Shown here: piece after piece, positions 1-11,332 of the stretch | Layout of the letters: each line of letters starts with the position of its first letter | How positions within the stretch are numbered: the first letter of the stretch is position 1 | Source of the DNA: Cymodocea nodosa | Taxonomy: Eukaryota; Streptophyta; Magnoliopsida; Alismatales; Cymodoceaceae | Reading direction: 5' to 3' | Assembly (NCBI GenBank): GCA_036874045.1 | Contig: CM072339.1 | Coordinates: 627,501-691,500 of the forward strand | DNA: 64,000 nucleotides | Translations under genes and position numbers: made by a program | Notes under the pieces: model-generated | The model's database searches: none | Told to the model about the DNA's origin: nothing | Seen by the model: the letters and a program-made list of their open reading frames with translations, nothing else

Positions 1-656
1 CATATGGATTTACTGAATATTTGTATTTATCTTCGTCAACCTTCATATTCCGTAAATGTTTTCTTGTTGCTGCCCCATGGAGGGCTGTTTCCCGTTAGCA
101 ACGGTGACAGACTTGCAGTTCTGCCTTTAAATCTCATTGTGCTCATGGGAATATCCTTTTTTCTTTGAACTGATTAGGAAAATGTAGTCTTATATGATTG
201 CAGCGATAATGAAATCAAAACCAATTATAATTGGTTTGCGGTATTTGTAGCTTTAAAGATTCAAATATTGATCAACAGAAAAGAAAAATTGGTAAGTATA
301 AAAGAAATTTAAAAAGTAAAAGCAAAATTAATTTGTTAGAAATTACGTAATTTAATCAAAGATTTTATGATAGAAATAAAAGATTCATCCATGTTGATCT
401 TACATAATGAGATTTGTTGTTGATTGTGTAAAATACGTCGACGGTAATTATTAGACAAGCATGGTCTGAACAAAAATGAGCATCATGAAGGTCTCTATAT
501 CACAAACATGATTTTTAATCCCATCAAGGACCAGAACATTCGTTGTTCATCTGTGCGTCGAACAACGCTTCGATCTACCGAGCAGGCACTCCAAACAAAC
601 ATCAAACTCATACATCATGAAGAATTATGAGATGTACGTATACATGTAAACGCAAT
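1..656. other. 3' flank of the SRO gene, no gene seen
   Basis: AT-rich sequence downstream of the minus-strand SRO stop codon. It would contain the 3' UTR and terminator of that gene. I see no coding region with family similarity and no repeat I can name. Confidence 0.5.
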
Positions 657-2386
657 TCAAAGCCAGCCCCTTAGTTTCTTGATCGCGTGCACCAGCAGTT
701 TCTTCCCCGCAATCGTTCGTAGTTGCCCGATGAAAACATCCTTCCCCATCTTCTTCGTCTGAAAGCAGAGATAACGTGCCAGTTTGAATAAGCAAGCCGA
801 AAATGCTTATGTAGGTGTCTAAAGACAAAAAATTCTTTTTTAAAAAAAGAAAAAGAAAAGAAAAAGAAATAAAAAGATAATTTTATAGATAGTTAATCTC
901 TGGTATAGTCCACTATTATTTAAAAATTGAATTTAATCTGAATTCTATTCTTTAATATTTTTGAATTTAAAAATGAATGAAACAAAAATTGATTAGTTTT
1001 AATACCAATACGTACGACTTAGGCTGCAGATAATTACCTTGTATCTATCGAAGAGTAGATCCAGCGTTCGCATGGTTGACGGAGGAAGCGCTTTCTCTAT
1101 CTCTGCAAGTAACTGCGAGAACGACATTCTCGCAGGAGAAAAGGGATTGCTTGAAGGAATGACTGTCGCCTTTCTCAACTGGAGACCTGCGGATTTAGGA
1201 ACCAACAATATATATTTAAGCCGAGGGACGTCACAAGTTGTTCAGATAAAAAATGGGTGTCCAAGTCCGGTACCTCGAGAATGATCTGATAGCCGAAAGC
1301 TCACGACACATTCTGGACTGATATGCGTGTTCATGTGTGTGCTCCACACAATGCACCATCTTGGACTCAGAACGTCGTCCACTCCGGAATCATACCGGCG
1401 GCTACTCGGTTGGCACTGGCTCGATCCACGCTCGACCTTCTCCGTTGAGCCGGCAATGACCCGGCAAAGTAAGACGTGCCTTTCGCCATCCTCGTTGGCA
1501 ACCAGACGATCGCAACTGAGATTCGCGGTTGTTAAAACTTCATCTTAAAATCAATTCATAATCAATGAAGAAAATCAACATATATAAATCTTGCACATCG
1601 AAACATATGTGATCAAGAAAATGATGCTTACATTATCGGCAGACTCACTGGCCGACCGAGCTGAACCCCCATTCCGTACACCTCGTCACCGGAATCCTCA
1701 ACATCCGGTTGCCCAAACCCATGTTCTAGAATACGGTTCACACCATCATCGGACGCCCCGAACCAGCAAAACGTGAGGTTGGCATTTCCTCGAGCAGCTT
1801 TCGTCGCCTGCACCATCGCCCAAAATCCCTTCCTCCTCGCATCCCCATTCGGACCACACTTTGAACCACACCTACTTATGGAAGTCACCGTGACATCGGG
1901 ATCCACCGTCCTCATCCCATTAAGAAACTCTCTCTCCACGTCTCTGTAGTACACGTCTCCACAACTCTCCGCCTCCCAAGACATCACCAAACTCGTTGCG
2001 GAGCGTTCCTCCACGGACCCAGGCGCCGGTCCCCTGTTCCTCCTGACGTAACGGCGGACGTCCGATCTCTCACCGCCAACGGTCCTCCTCGGGAAAAAGC
2101 ACCCGCCGTCAACGTCGATCCAGGCGACTGACCTCGAGGCTCCCGTGGCCAGATCCGACTGCATCATCCTGAGGAACTCCACAACACTGGGCTTCCCATC
2201 CATCGGAACTTCCACGGTGGTAGTTCCCTGGGTGAAGCTCGACCTTAGGGAGTAGAATTGGTCCAAGGGGAAATCTTTCCACTCGCCCCCGCTGCCGAAG
2301 TACATGATCCGAACTGGATCCTTGCTCAATTTGAAGTTCGTGAAGTTCTCCAGCGTAAAATTTTGATATTGGTCTCTTCCCTCCAT
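657..2386 (-). CDS. SRO: SRO family protein (inactive poly(ADP-ribose) polymerase-like, RST domain)
   Basis: Four exons on the minus strand: 1632-2386, 1274-1515, 1038-1186 and 657-758. All introns are GT-AG and the phases fit, giving 415 residues. Exon 1 holds the start of the PARP-like domain (WFGASDDGVNRIL, HGFGQ). Exon 2 holds its most conserved part (ERHVLLCRVIAGSTEKV, then VWSTHMNTHISPE). Exons 3-4 hold the C-terminal RST domain (MSFSQLLAEIEKAL, then GQLRTIAGKKLL). There is no N-terminal WWE domain, so this is the short SRO2-SRO5 type rather than RCD1/SRO1. Members of this family bind transcription factors through RST in stress and hormone signalling and are mostly thought not to be active ADP-ribosyltransferases. 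The ATG at 2386 lies about 55 bases downstream of a good TATA box. The length is somewhat above that of Arabidopsis SRO2/SRO5. The family call is firm; the exact paralogue is not. Confidence 0.9.
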
Positions 2387-2440
2387 TTCTTGCTGTGAAA
2401 GAAAAACAAATAACTAAAAGAGAAGGCGTCGGCTAAGTTC

Positions 2441-2450
2441 ATTTATAGGA
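2441..2450 (-). promoter_or_regulatory. TATA box of the SRO gene
   Basis: On the minus strand this reads TCCTATAAAT, a strong plant TATA match about 55-64 bases upstream of the SRO start codon. It predicts a short 5' UTR. Seen in sequence only; the transcription start is inferred. Confidence 0.55.
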
Positions 2451-2459
2451 TGCAAACGC

Positions 2460-5052
2460 TCCAAGCTGCCTCAGCTCCCCGTCGGATGGAAAGCAGCTTG
2501 AGCGTAACAAACGCGTAGGTTCCTTCCTACTCCTTTTGCTCCTAATCGTACGCTTCACGTATGTGATGAGGAGCAGACGTTCCCCAGCTCCTCGGCATCA
2601 TGTGCTACGGGCGAAATTATGAAGTCAAATCACCCCGTCCTTTATAATAATAATTATTTTTTTCATTCTTCTGCAGAAGCCCGTTCAACGGACGGCGGTG
2701 GTCAACGAGCAGAACGAAACTTGGCCGGCATTCTACATTGATAACGACGATGCCATCTGGAAGACAAGCGAATTGACGAGATTAGCCTCGTAGATGAGTC
2801 GGCTATCTGACTTCGTTTGGAAGGCAAATACGTCTTTCTTGGAGGACAAGATGAAAACTCGTGTGGTTATATATATATGTATTAAAAAATGTATATATAT
2901 AGAACACCATGATACAGACCGATATAAGTCAAGTTTGAGATATTAATTGGGCCGATAAGAACTGGGTCAGACTTCAAATTTGGTTCGGCCCGAAGAAAGA
3001 CGTAAATAAAACATATCTATTACTATCCAACCATTCATCATGATGACTGATCCTAAAATAAACGGTCGGGATTCATCCAGATAACCTTAAAAAGTGGTTT
3101 GGACATTGTAAAAGAAGATCTCTAGGTGGATTGATATGAAAGTGAGAAATAATAAACCCAAGCGAAACAATTAAGTTGCCAAGGTGCCTAGGCAGTAAGC
3201 CTAGGAACCCATTAAGACACTCTTTTTTAAAAAATTTCTCCCATACATATGTTACATATACTTATAAATATTTAATTATAATTATGTATATTTTTCACTT
3301 TATTATTTCTTAAATAAGGCTCAAATACATAAATAATTCCAAGGTAACATTAGATTACAAATTTTAATAATACTAGTATGTATAATTCACTAGTGTGGTT
3401 GGTCACATGAATCTTTTTCTTCCAAATATTTTTTTCTATTACCAAGTAATATATTTGAGTAGTATATATGATTATATATTTAAAAAATTATGTATATTTT
3501 AACAGTAAATGTATATATATATATATTTAAGTTTTCATGCAGGGATAAAACTCTGAAAAACCTTTCTCCAACATAGATCCTGACTAGGATCTGTTCAGCA
3601 TCAAGGTGTGAAAATGCCCAATGCCTAGATTGCCCACCTCAATAAGACTGGGCGAAACTAAAAGATTTGAGGAGGGCCAAAAATTACATTGTTAGAAATA
3701 GCAAAGAAAATTGTAATTAATTGCATAATCTGTTGGTATACTGGATAGGAATAGTGATGAGAAGAAATTCATGTTGTTGACATTAATTGTTGTTTCCATG
3801 TTTCTTCCTTCTTGCAAGACCACTCAAAATAGGGAGTCTGACTTTTTGCTAAAACATTTTTCCTTTATGCAGATTATGGGACAAGTAGACGAAGGAAGGA
3901 AGGCAGCCAAATTAGTTTCCAGACAAGTTGTAGGGGAATCCATCTCTGTGATCATCAGTCGTATTGTGGAAACAAGAGTTCTGGGCCACTTGCAAATTGT
4001 TTTGCTGCCTTCCACGTGTTGAAATTTGTCCACCTGGAAATTTTCATCTGCCTGTTCCACCATTTCCAAATAGATATCGCCTACCTGATTTACTGGTGCA
4101 GATTGATTGTACAGTTGAAGTCCAAATAGATTGATTGTGCCCAATTTGTCCTTTCCGATATCAAGAAAGATGTATGGTGGTCTAGGGCACTGGAATCGAC
4201 AGTTGAATCACAAGGGTATGGGTCCTAAATTGATAGTAGGGTGTTGTTGGCAGTGGGGACAAATCACAAGGACGAGGTCTCCGTCAACACTGCTGCCTGG
4301 CTGTTGTGACGGAGGGGTTCCTTCCTTCTTTGTTGCCTCCACTCCACTCCACTCCCCTCCATTTTGTGACGGACTTTTTGAATGATGATTGGGAGTATTC
4401 CTCGTGGGTTTGTTTCCAAGATCCTCTTCTACAACTTCTGCACCAAGTATGAGAAGAACCCATTCATTCTCAGCTCGTCTTCGTCTTCTGCAATCTTCTC
4501 ACTTAGCTTTAATTACCGGTGGCAACGAGGGATGAGATTGGAAGAGGAGGGATTTGATGGAAGTTTCGGTGGGGTGTGAATATGGATGAATGACTCTTGG
4601 AATCTACTCGTCAAGACGCATGGTTGAACAAAATCACACATCTCCGATCGCGACACGTGTTTTTTTTTTATTTCTAGGATTTCCTTCAAAAATATCAAAC
4701 CAGCAAATCTCACAACGCGATCTGCAAACGCATGGGTATTCTGCCTTTTCGCTTCTATCCTGCCTTATTATTTGATACCAAATCTTTCAACGCTTGATCT
4801 TCTGAATGTGAATGTGCCTTGACGATCGGTATCGAATTTGAAGTTCTTTTGCACGCATAATGTAAACGCGTTCGATCTTTTGCCGTCCATTTTTTCTAAA
4901 GTAGGTTTTCTGCGTGTGCATAATATGCATATAACCACGCTAATGGAATCGGATCCTTCAGTAGTGTACGCGCCTGCGATTATTCTAAAAAATGTGTGGT
5001 GATTTAAAAAAAACTTCAGTAATTAATATATTAAACAAATGACTCATCGAAA
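2460..5052. other. intergenic region between SRO and tRNA-Thr
   Basis: No gene recognised. Short open frames at 3.8-4.6 kb have no family resemblance and lack coding character. At 3168-3660 the two ends share GGTG / CCTAGGCA-type sequence in inverted orientation around an AT-rich middle. This could be a decayed non-autonomous inverted-repeat element, but the match is weak. Confidence 0.4.
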
Positions 5053-5126
5053 GCTCTCGTAGCTCAGTTGGTTAGAGCACCCGTTTAGTAAGCGGGAGGT
5101 CTTGAGTTCGACTCTCAACGAGAGCA
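5053..5126 (+). tRNA. trnT-AGU: tRNA-Thr (anticodon AGU)
   Basis: Complete cloverleaf. The acceptor stem GCTCTCG pairs with CGAGAGC at all seven positions. The D arm is GCTC/GAGC. The anticodon stem CCCGT/GCGGG surrounds loop TTAGTAA, so the anticodon is AGT at 5087-5089. The T arm is TTGAG/CTCAA with loop TTCGACT, and the discriminator base is A5126. There is no intron and no encoded CCA, as expected for a nuclear gene. The internal A box and B box are intact, and oligo-T follows immediately, so it should be transcribed by Pol III. Confidence 0.95.
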
Positions 5127-5127
5127 A

Positions 5128-5137
5128 TTTTCTTTTT
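5128..5137 (+). terminator. Pol III oligo-T terminator of tRNA-Thr
   Basis: TTTT followed by C and TTTTT starts two bases after the tRNA discriminator base, the usual position and form of a Pol III stop signal. Confidence 0.7.
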
Positions 5138-5609
5138 CAAAATTTTTTTAATTTTTCTTACCATATAAAATTTGAATGATTATCATTGCGTTTAATCGAA
5201 CATTATATAAAATGAAAAGTATCGGCTGGCAGTCAGTGAAGTTATCGTGAACTCAAACACATTTCAACTTTGGGTAACCTTTACAATAGATAGCGCCCAG
5301 ATTGGAGAACTTCTGGAGGTTTCAATCCATAGATCAAACGTTTTTCAGAAAGGTAAATTTAAGAAGAAAACCCAACTACAATGAAGTTACAGTTTCAAAT
5401 GCATGCAACCGTAGAAGGAGAATGTGATTCAATGGTGGTGTTGATTGGATTGTTTTGAAGAAACTGATTGAATCTATAATATAACACAACAACAACATAA
5501 TTACAGACGCCATTTCTTTCTTGTTCAGGCTCTGTTGGAGCCACAAGGCACAGGCCCACAGCCTGATAAATGTCATTAATTCTTCTGTAGTGGTGTGGCT
5601 CCCATTTAT

Positions 5610-5610
<1 letters not shown>

Positions 5611-5688
<78 letters not shown>
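5611..5688. repeat. compound (CT)n(TA)n microsatellite
   Basis: About 40 bases of CT repeats (5614-5653) pass directly into about 29 bases of TA repeats (to 5680). This is a simple-sequence locus likely to vary in length between individuals. Confidence 0.95.
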
Positions 5689-5689
<1 letters not shown>

Positions 5690-7470
5690 CTACCTTCCTC
5701 TTTCGGACACGTCTCTTGTCATCAATCAACGGGCGGGCTATAATTGTGTTTCTCGGCAGGCAGCCCGCTCCCGTTGAATGGAATGAATATTGTAACAAAG
5801 TGATTCGGTCGGTACGTGGTCAAGGCCCCGTTGCGTTGAAGTGGAATCGAAGACGAAGACGAAGACGACGGCCGTAGCCTGACGTCGGAACTTGAAACAC
5901 GTGTTCCTTCAAAATTACGGTCAATACGTGCGGTCTGTCTGTTAACATATATTATCTGTTTTAGATTATCGTGACGCCATCGTAATAAATTAATCTTGAA
6001 AGCAAACGAACGAATTGATCGATTGAAGGGAGAAAAAAAAAGGAAGGTGGTACGGTACGTAAGTGGAGCGACGCTTGACGATCGGGTTGATGGATGGACG
6101 TGGATCGTGAGCTGGTCGATGTGCGGTGCTGAGGTGGTCCACATACATGTTAGTTTAGAGGGACCGGAGGTGATTGATCGAGCACGGAACAACGTATCGA
6201 CTTCGACTACGACGACTGCCGGACGTGGAAGCCGCCACCCGCCTCCGGAGGTAAAGTGGTCGCGGTCGGTGGTACATTTATACGTGAAGGCGACGGTTGC
6301 CGTTGCGTGCCGTCATCCATGTATATATGCGCCGTCGTGTTGTGGACGGCCAGCCAAGGCTGTGAATTGAGTGCGCGTCCACGTACTCGCGCGCGCTCAT
6401 CGATCGACACGTACGAACCACATTGCGCTCGTTCGGTGGATTAATGGCATGAAATGACCGCACCCACCAACACACATGTAATAATTGATTTTAAGAATCT
6501 CCCCCCAATAATGATTTGCATTTCATAATTAGGTAGTGATAGCATGTGATTTGACCGACGCTGTATCTTAACCCTACTGTCAGATACCAACACTTTTTCG
6601 ATAGAAAATAATCAAGGAAGCTTGGGTGTGATGTTTCTTTTGTAATTTGCAGGCCGTCACGGCGCATTGCGCATTGACCTTCTTGTCGAACAAATTCTCT
6701 TTTTCCATTTTTTCAAAAGGATAAAGTGACAAGCGTGGGAATCATATTCTATTCCAATCCTGAATTATCCCCCGGAAAGATAGCAATCTAGTTGTTGTCA
6801 AAACCATACCTTTCACGTCAGCATTCCTACACGCACATACGCCTCACACACTCTTTCTCTCTCTAGAGATGGAGATGGACGGATGGATAATAGATGCCGG
6901 AATGCCGACGCCTGATTAAAGACGTACGTGTCGCTCGCACGTCAAATGGTAAACAACTTTGAAAATGGTGCAAGATTTAGCCTACCTTTCACTATTGACT
7001 ATTGCGTGCGTTTTTAACATTTTTAACTTATGAAAGTGATTCGTTTAATGATTTTGATGGTCGACGATGCGCACGACCAACTGGCACGCGATCTTCATGG
7101 TTCCCTGCACCTCCGTCGGAACATCCCCTCGTCCTAACATTAAACATGGTTTCTCCTCCTCCTCCTCTTCTTCTTCTTCTTCTTCCTACTCTCTCCTCCC
7201 TCGTCCAACACACACGACCCAAGTGATCGGGAGATCTCCGACTTAAAATTTTACACGTCTGTCTATCTGTAAAAGAGACAAAGACGTACCCTAAGACAAG
7301 ATTGCAAGTGAAGAAGAATATTGATACTTCTGCATTATTGGACGACAATAAGAAGAACCGAAACATATATACTGTTAGATTTTTCTATCTGTAGTTAACT
7401 GATTGTAAATTAAAATTTTACATATCGATTAGAAGATGGATTAAAATTTTACATATCTGCTAGAACAAAA

Positions 7471-7502
7471 GGAAGGAAGGAAGGAAGGAAGGAAGGAAGG
7501 AA
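7471..7502. repeat. (GGAA)n microsatellite
   Basis: Eight uninterrupted GGAA tetranucleotide units. No gene context. Confidence 0.95.
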
Positions 7503-9116
7503 GTGACAATACATGATCAGACTTATTTATATGTATGATTTTTCTTTTTTAAAAGAAAAGCCGAAACATGGTATGGAGACTGCCATATATATATAGATCT
7601 TTGAAGGGTTTCTTGACCAGAGATTAGGGTTAGGGTTTGTAAAGGTCGTCCCGGTGGCTTAGGGTACGTTATGCTTCGGATCATCAATTATTTTCCTGAG
7701 AAGTAGACAGACGCAATAATGGCTGAGTATAGTTTCCTCGCTTCGAAGCAGAGGTCCCCTCCCGATCTCCCATCAGCTTTGGCTTCTTCCTTCCGCTTTT
7801 CTCTTATTTTTATTCTTGCTTTCTTGTCATAGCCTGTATGACACGGTTAAAATGGGAGAAGAATGGCTGCGAGCTATTTCCTATTGTTGTCCAATTGTTG
7901 TAAGTAAAATTGCTTTATTGATCTTTTTAGTTTTCTATTGTACGCCAACTCAATAGATATGTGATTAATTTTTGTGGGAATTATCGATCATTAGAGAAAA
8001 GAAGTGGGTTATCAAGATTTGTGATTCAGTTATTATTATTATTTGTACGTATGCATGCGTGTGTGCATGGTATTTCTATTTTAATTAGGTTCTAATACCA
8101 TATGAGACTAGTACTAGTAGTAATAGAGAATATAAATTAATAATTAAAAAAGAAAAGCATGCTAGTTAATTAATAATGTCTGAGAGTCATCACAATTAAG
8201 TTGATAAAAATCACTAAAAATCAATTTTGGGATAATTTTTCGGTGGTTGTTTATCTTTTCTAATTTTTTGAACATTACTGAATCGTTCTATTTTCTTTTT
8301 TCAAATATAGATATAGACATAGAGATAAATAGATGGATATGCATTATAATTAATTTGCCATCATCGAACACATTTGAAGATGTTTCGTCTTTCTCCTGCG
8401 GCCCATGAACGAGTGCAAGGGAGGGAGGATGCCTCTTCGGAAGAAGCAAGCCGAAAGCTTGTTGATTTAGCGGAAACTGCACTATATATATGTGCGCGTG
8501 ATAATTAATCTGTCGTGTCGTTCACATATACTAGTTTATTCTGAGATAACTGAGACTAATGACGCATTAACTAGGTCATTATGCATGCTTCTAGTGGTGC
8601 ATGCAATGAAGCTTGATGATACATGCATGCACGATCTGGACCAGATGCATACTTTTGATAAAGGAAGAGAATCAAATGAGAATATATATATATCTGTATA
8701 TGTTATACCCACATGGGTGTTTTCCTACTTGATCTTCAGAATGGCTGTTACTTTGGGGAGCAGAAATGGAAGGGAACAACAGGGACAGCAGGACGGCCCC
8801 ATCAACATTCCTCTCTCTCTATCTCTTTCATTCATGACAGATTTTTTGATAAGTGGAGCTACAAGTACTACAAGTAGAAAGGAATCGTATATGGTAGATT
8901 TACATAATTGAGAAGCCAGAGTTTTATCTATAGTGGTCAAAAATAAACTCACACACTGCAACATTGATTGGGAGAAGAAATACAGAAAGCTAGTTAGAAT
9001 AAGGTTTCCCTTATTCTCCATCAGTCCCACGCAAAGGGGCATCAATCACATACTCTACTCCAACAAGTACATTTTAAGGAGAAAATTAAAGAAGAAGAAG
9101 AATGGATTAATATATA

Positions 9117-11104
9117 TTAAGCAGCAATGAGAGGATCGGTTTCTAGTGGCATGATGCTTGCCTTACCAGCCAGTTCAGTGCCACTGGTACACAAGATCTC
9201 CTCCAAATCAACCTGCACCTTCTTCTTATTGGCATCTTTGGTTGATGAAGCCGCGCCTGTGGCTGTTGTGTTGCCACCAGTACATGAAATGGAGGTAGAA
9301 GAAGAAGAAGGTTTTGTTAACTCCCTTGCTCTCTCCACCTCCGCCAACCAATCCGTCCTAACCATGACAAACATCATCATGGCAGCGCATGTCGCCTGTG
9401 CCGCAAGCATGCCCAACCACAGCCCTGCGAACCCCATCCCTGCGACGAACGCCAAAACCATGGCCACGGGCATCCCAACAAGGTAGAAGGACCCAAAGTT
9501 GACGTTGGCACCCACGGTGGGCCGTGCGCTGCCGCGCAGCACTCCGCACCCGGTCGTCTGGGGGCAGTTGCCAAGTTCGCAGAGCCCAGCGATGGGAAGC
9601 GCCACGGCCGTCAGCTCCAGTATGTCGATGTCCGTCGTGAACAGCTTCCCCCAGTGGTGTCTGACTGATGTGGTGAACGTCATGGCTGCAAGCCCCATGG
9701 CCACCGAGCAAGCTAGGGACACGACGGCGGAGGCCCGAGCCTTGGCCGGGCGGTTGGCGCCGAGCTCGTTGCCAACCCTGGTCGACACCCCGACGCTGAG
9801 AGACGACGGGAAGACGTAGACCAAGGAAGTTGTTTGGATAAGGATGCCCATGGAAGCGACGGTGGCCTTGGGGTTGGGCAGTAGCCCACAGAGCATGATC
9901 ATGAGCTCATACCACCACCACTCCAAACACACGGAAGCACAGGTCGGAAGAGCGAGGCGGAGGAGCATGGGCCAACCTCGGAAGCATTCCCTGTCCGGCC
10001 GTACCCAGGAGTCCTTGCAAGCGTGTGAGAAGCACATGACGTAGAGCAGCAGGAAGAAGAGGAGGTTGACGTTGGTCCAGACCATAGCAAGTGCCACCCC
10101 CGCGACGCCCATTCGGAGGTGCACAACCAGAAAGTAGTTGATGGGGACGTGGAGGACGACGGAGACGGTAGAACAGTAGGTGAGCGGAAGCGTTACGCTC
10201 TGCGTGCGAAGGTAGACTCTGAGTGGCTGGAGGAAGGACAGGAAGAAGAGGTCCGGGGCGGCGAAGGCGAGGAACAAGGAGGCGATGGAGGAGATCTCTT
10301 CGTCCTGGCCACACCACACAAGTATCGGGCGGACGTTGAACCAGAGGAGGGAGATGGGGATGGAGGCGGACAACAGGAGGAGCACCGTCCTCTGCAGAGT
10401 GAGAGTCATGAGCTTCCTTTGCTTCGCCCCGAAGGCCTGGCCACAGATGGGCTCCATGCCCATGGCTAAGCCGGAGAGGACCGAGTAGCCGGTGATGTTG
10501 GCGAAGCCGATGGAAAGGGAACCTCCGGCGAGCTCGAGCTCTCCGAGGGAGCCAAGGAAGAGCATGGAGATCATAGAGCGGGAGTAGAGCACCAGGCCTG
10601 TTAAGGCCGTGGGTACGGAGATCCTCCCGATTGCTCTCATTTCTTCCATCGCCTGTATTAATTAATTCCATGATCGAATAAATTAAGCATCGTCATGTAC
10701 GTACACCTACCTTTTTCTTCGCGTGATAATAATAATATGATGGTATGGTGTGTACGTTTATGGTCGTGCCTGCACTTCACATTTTCTTGTTAATTAATCT
10801 TCTTTTCCCAATCATGCAATATGTGCAACTTTTCTAATACATGGTTATATATTTATATAGATGAATGTTCATGAATATGTATAGATACACAGATATATAC
10901 ATGTATCCTTATGCACTTGGGTATGTTTGTGTTGTGTAGCTAGCGTTTAGTGTTTACCTCGGAAGGAGTAGGCCATTTGTGGATGTCTTCCCCATGGGAG
11001 GGATCAAGATTAATGGGATCCGAGGGGGTTGTGCTGGTGGGATTCAAGAGTTGGGTGGTGCTCTTGGAGGGGGATGGAGGAGAAGGAGATGTTGTGTTGC
11101 ACAT
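9117..11104 (-). CDS. MATE efflux transporter, DETOXIFICATION (DTX) family
   Basis: Two exons on the minus strand, 10958-11104 (49 codons) and 9117-10652, joined in phase 0 across a GT-AG intron of 305 bases; 560 residues in total. Exon 1 encodes a Ser/Thr/Pro-rich cytosolic N terminus. Exon 2 encodes the twelve-helix MATE core, with the plant motifs ALTGLVLYSRSMISMLFLG, GMEPICGQAFGAKQ, PLRVYLRTQS, GVSTRVGNELGA and ELGNCPQTTGCGVLRGSARP. The motif set fits the DTX48-DTX56 branch, whose members move hormones or metabolites in exchange for protons and act in endomembranes or the plasma membrane. The substrate cannot be read from sequence. The start at 11104 is chosen because an in-frame stop lies upstream (11174-11176) and this exon splices in phase. 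Starting at the internal Met at 10649 would also give a nearly complete MATE core, so the N terminus is the least certain part. The tail ends with an acidic segment and DPLIAA. Confidence 0.92.
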
Positions 11105-11207
11105 GGCTTGCTGGTAGCAAGAAGGCGGCGGCGGCTGCGGCTGCGGCTGCTGCTGCCGCTTCTGCTTCTGCAGCTACTGCTACTACTACTACTGCTACTA
11201 CTACCAC
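11010..11207 (-). promoter_or_regulatory. upstream ORF overlapping the MATE start codon
   Basis: An ATG at 11207 opens a 65-codon frame that is out of frame with the MATE protein. It runs through an alanine-rich stretch and past the MATE ATG (11104), stopping inside MATE exon 1. If transcription starts upstream of 11207, as the TATA boxes suggest, scanning ribosomes meet this ATG first. The peptide has no family similarity. The regulatory role is inferred. Confidence 0.4.
11120..11203. repeat. imperfect GCN/ACT trinucleotide repeat in the MATE leader
   Basis: Runs of GGC, TGC, TTC and TAC triplets lie just upstream of the MATE start codon, in what should be its 5' UTR. In one minus-strand frame the array reads as polyalanine. 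Confidence 0.8.
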
Positions 11208-11322
11208 TAGCTAGCTAGCTTTGCTCTCTTCACAAGGTGGCCTGGAGCAGCAAGCAAGCTAGTATATATGATAAGGTGAGAGGTGTTTTTGAATTGGGAG
11301 GGAGGAGGGGTGGGTGTAGGGA

Positions 11323-11332
11323 TACTTATAGG
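11323..11332 (-). promoter_or_regulatory. candidate TATA box of the MATE gene
   Basis: Minus strand reads CCTATAAGTA. A second TATA-like motif (ATATATAC) lies at about 11263-11270. Either would place transcription start upstream of the uORF ATG at 11207. I cannot decide between them. Confidence 0.4.

Larger units (their letters stand above)
5138..9116. other. intergenic region, low-complexity rich, no gene recognised
   Basis: About 4 kb between the tRNA and the MATE stop codon. It contains the (CT)n(TA)n and GGAA microsatellites listed separately and a CTC/TTC-rich run near 7158-7200. Open frames here are short and have no recognisable family. The last several hundred bases should include the MATE 3' UTR. 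Confidence 0.5.

Noticed and set aside
5521..5877. Open frame of 118 codons across the CT/TA microsatellite
   Set aside because: It is repeat translation (Ser-Leu and Ile-Tyr runs) with no conserved domain.
5722..6370. Overlapping long frames on both strands
   Set aside because: No family similarity, low-complexity ends, and no splice structure or promoter that supports either.
9907..10671. 254-codon minus-strand frame within the MATE exon
   Set aside because: Frame-shifted shadow of the GC-rich MATE coding exon; Arg/Leu/Pro-rich with no domain.
11029..11214. Plus-strand alanine-rich frame
   Set aside because: Translation of the triplet repeat on the antisense strand of the MATE leader.
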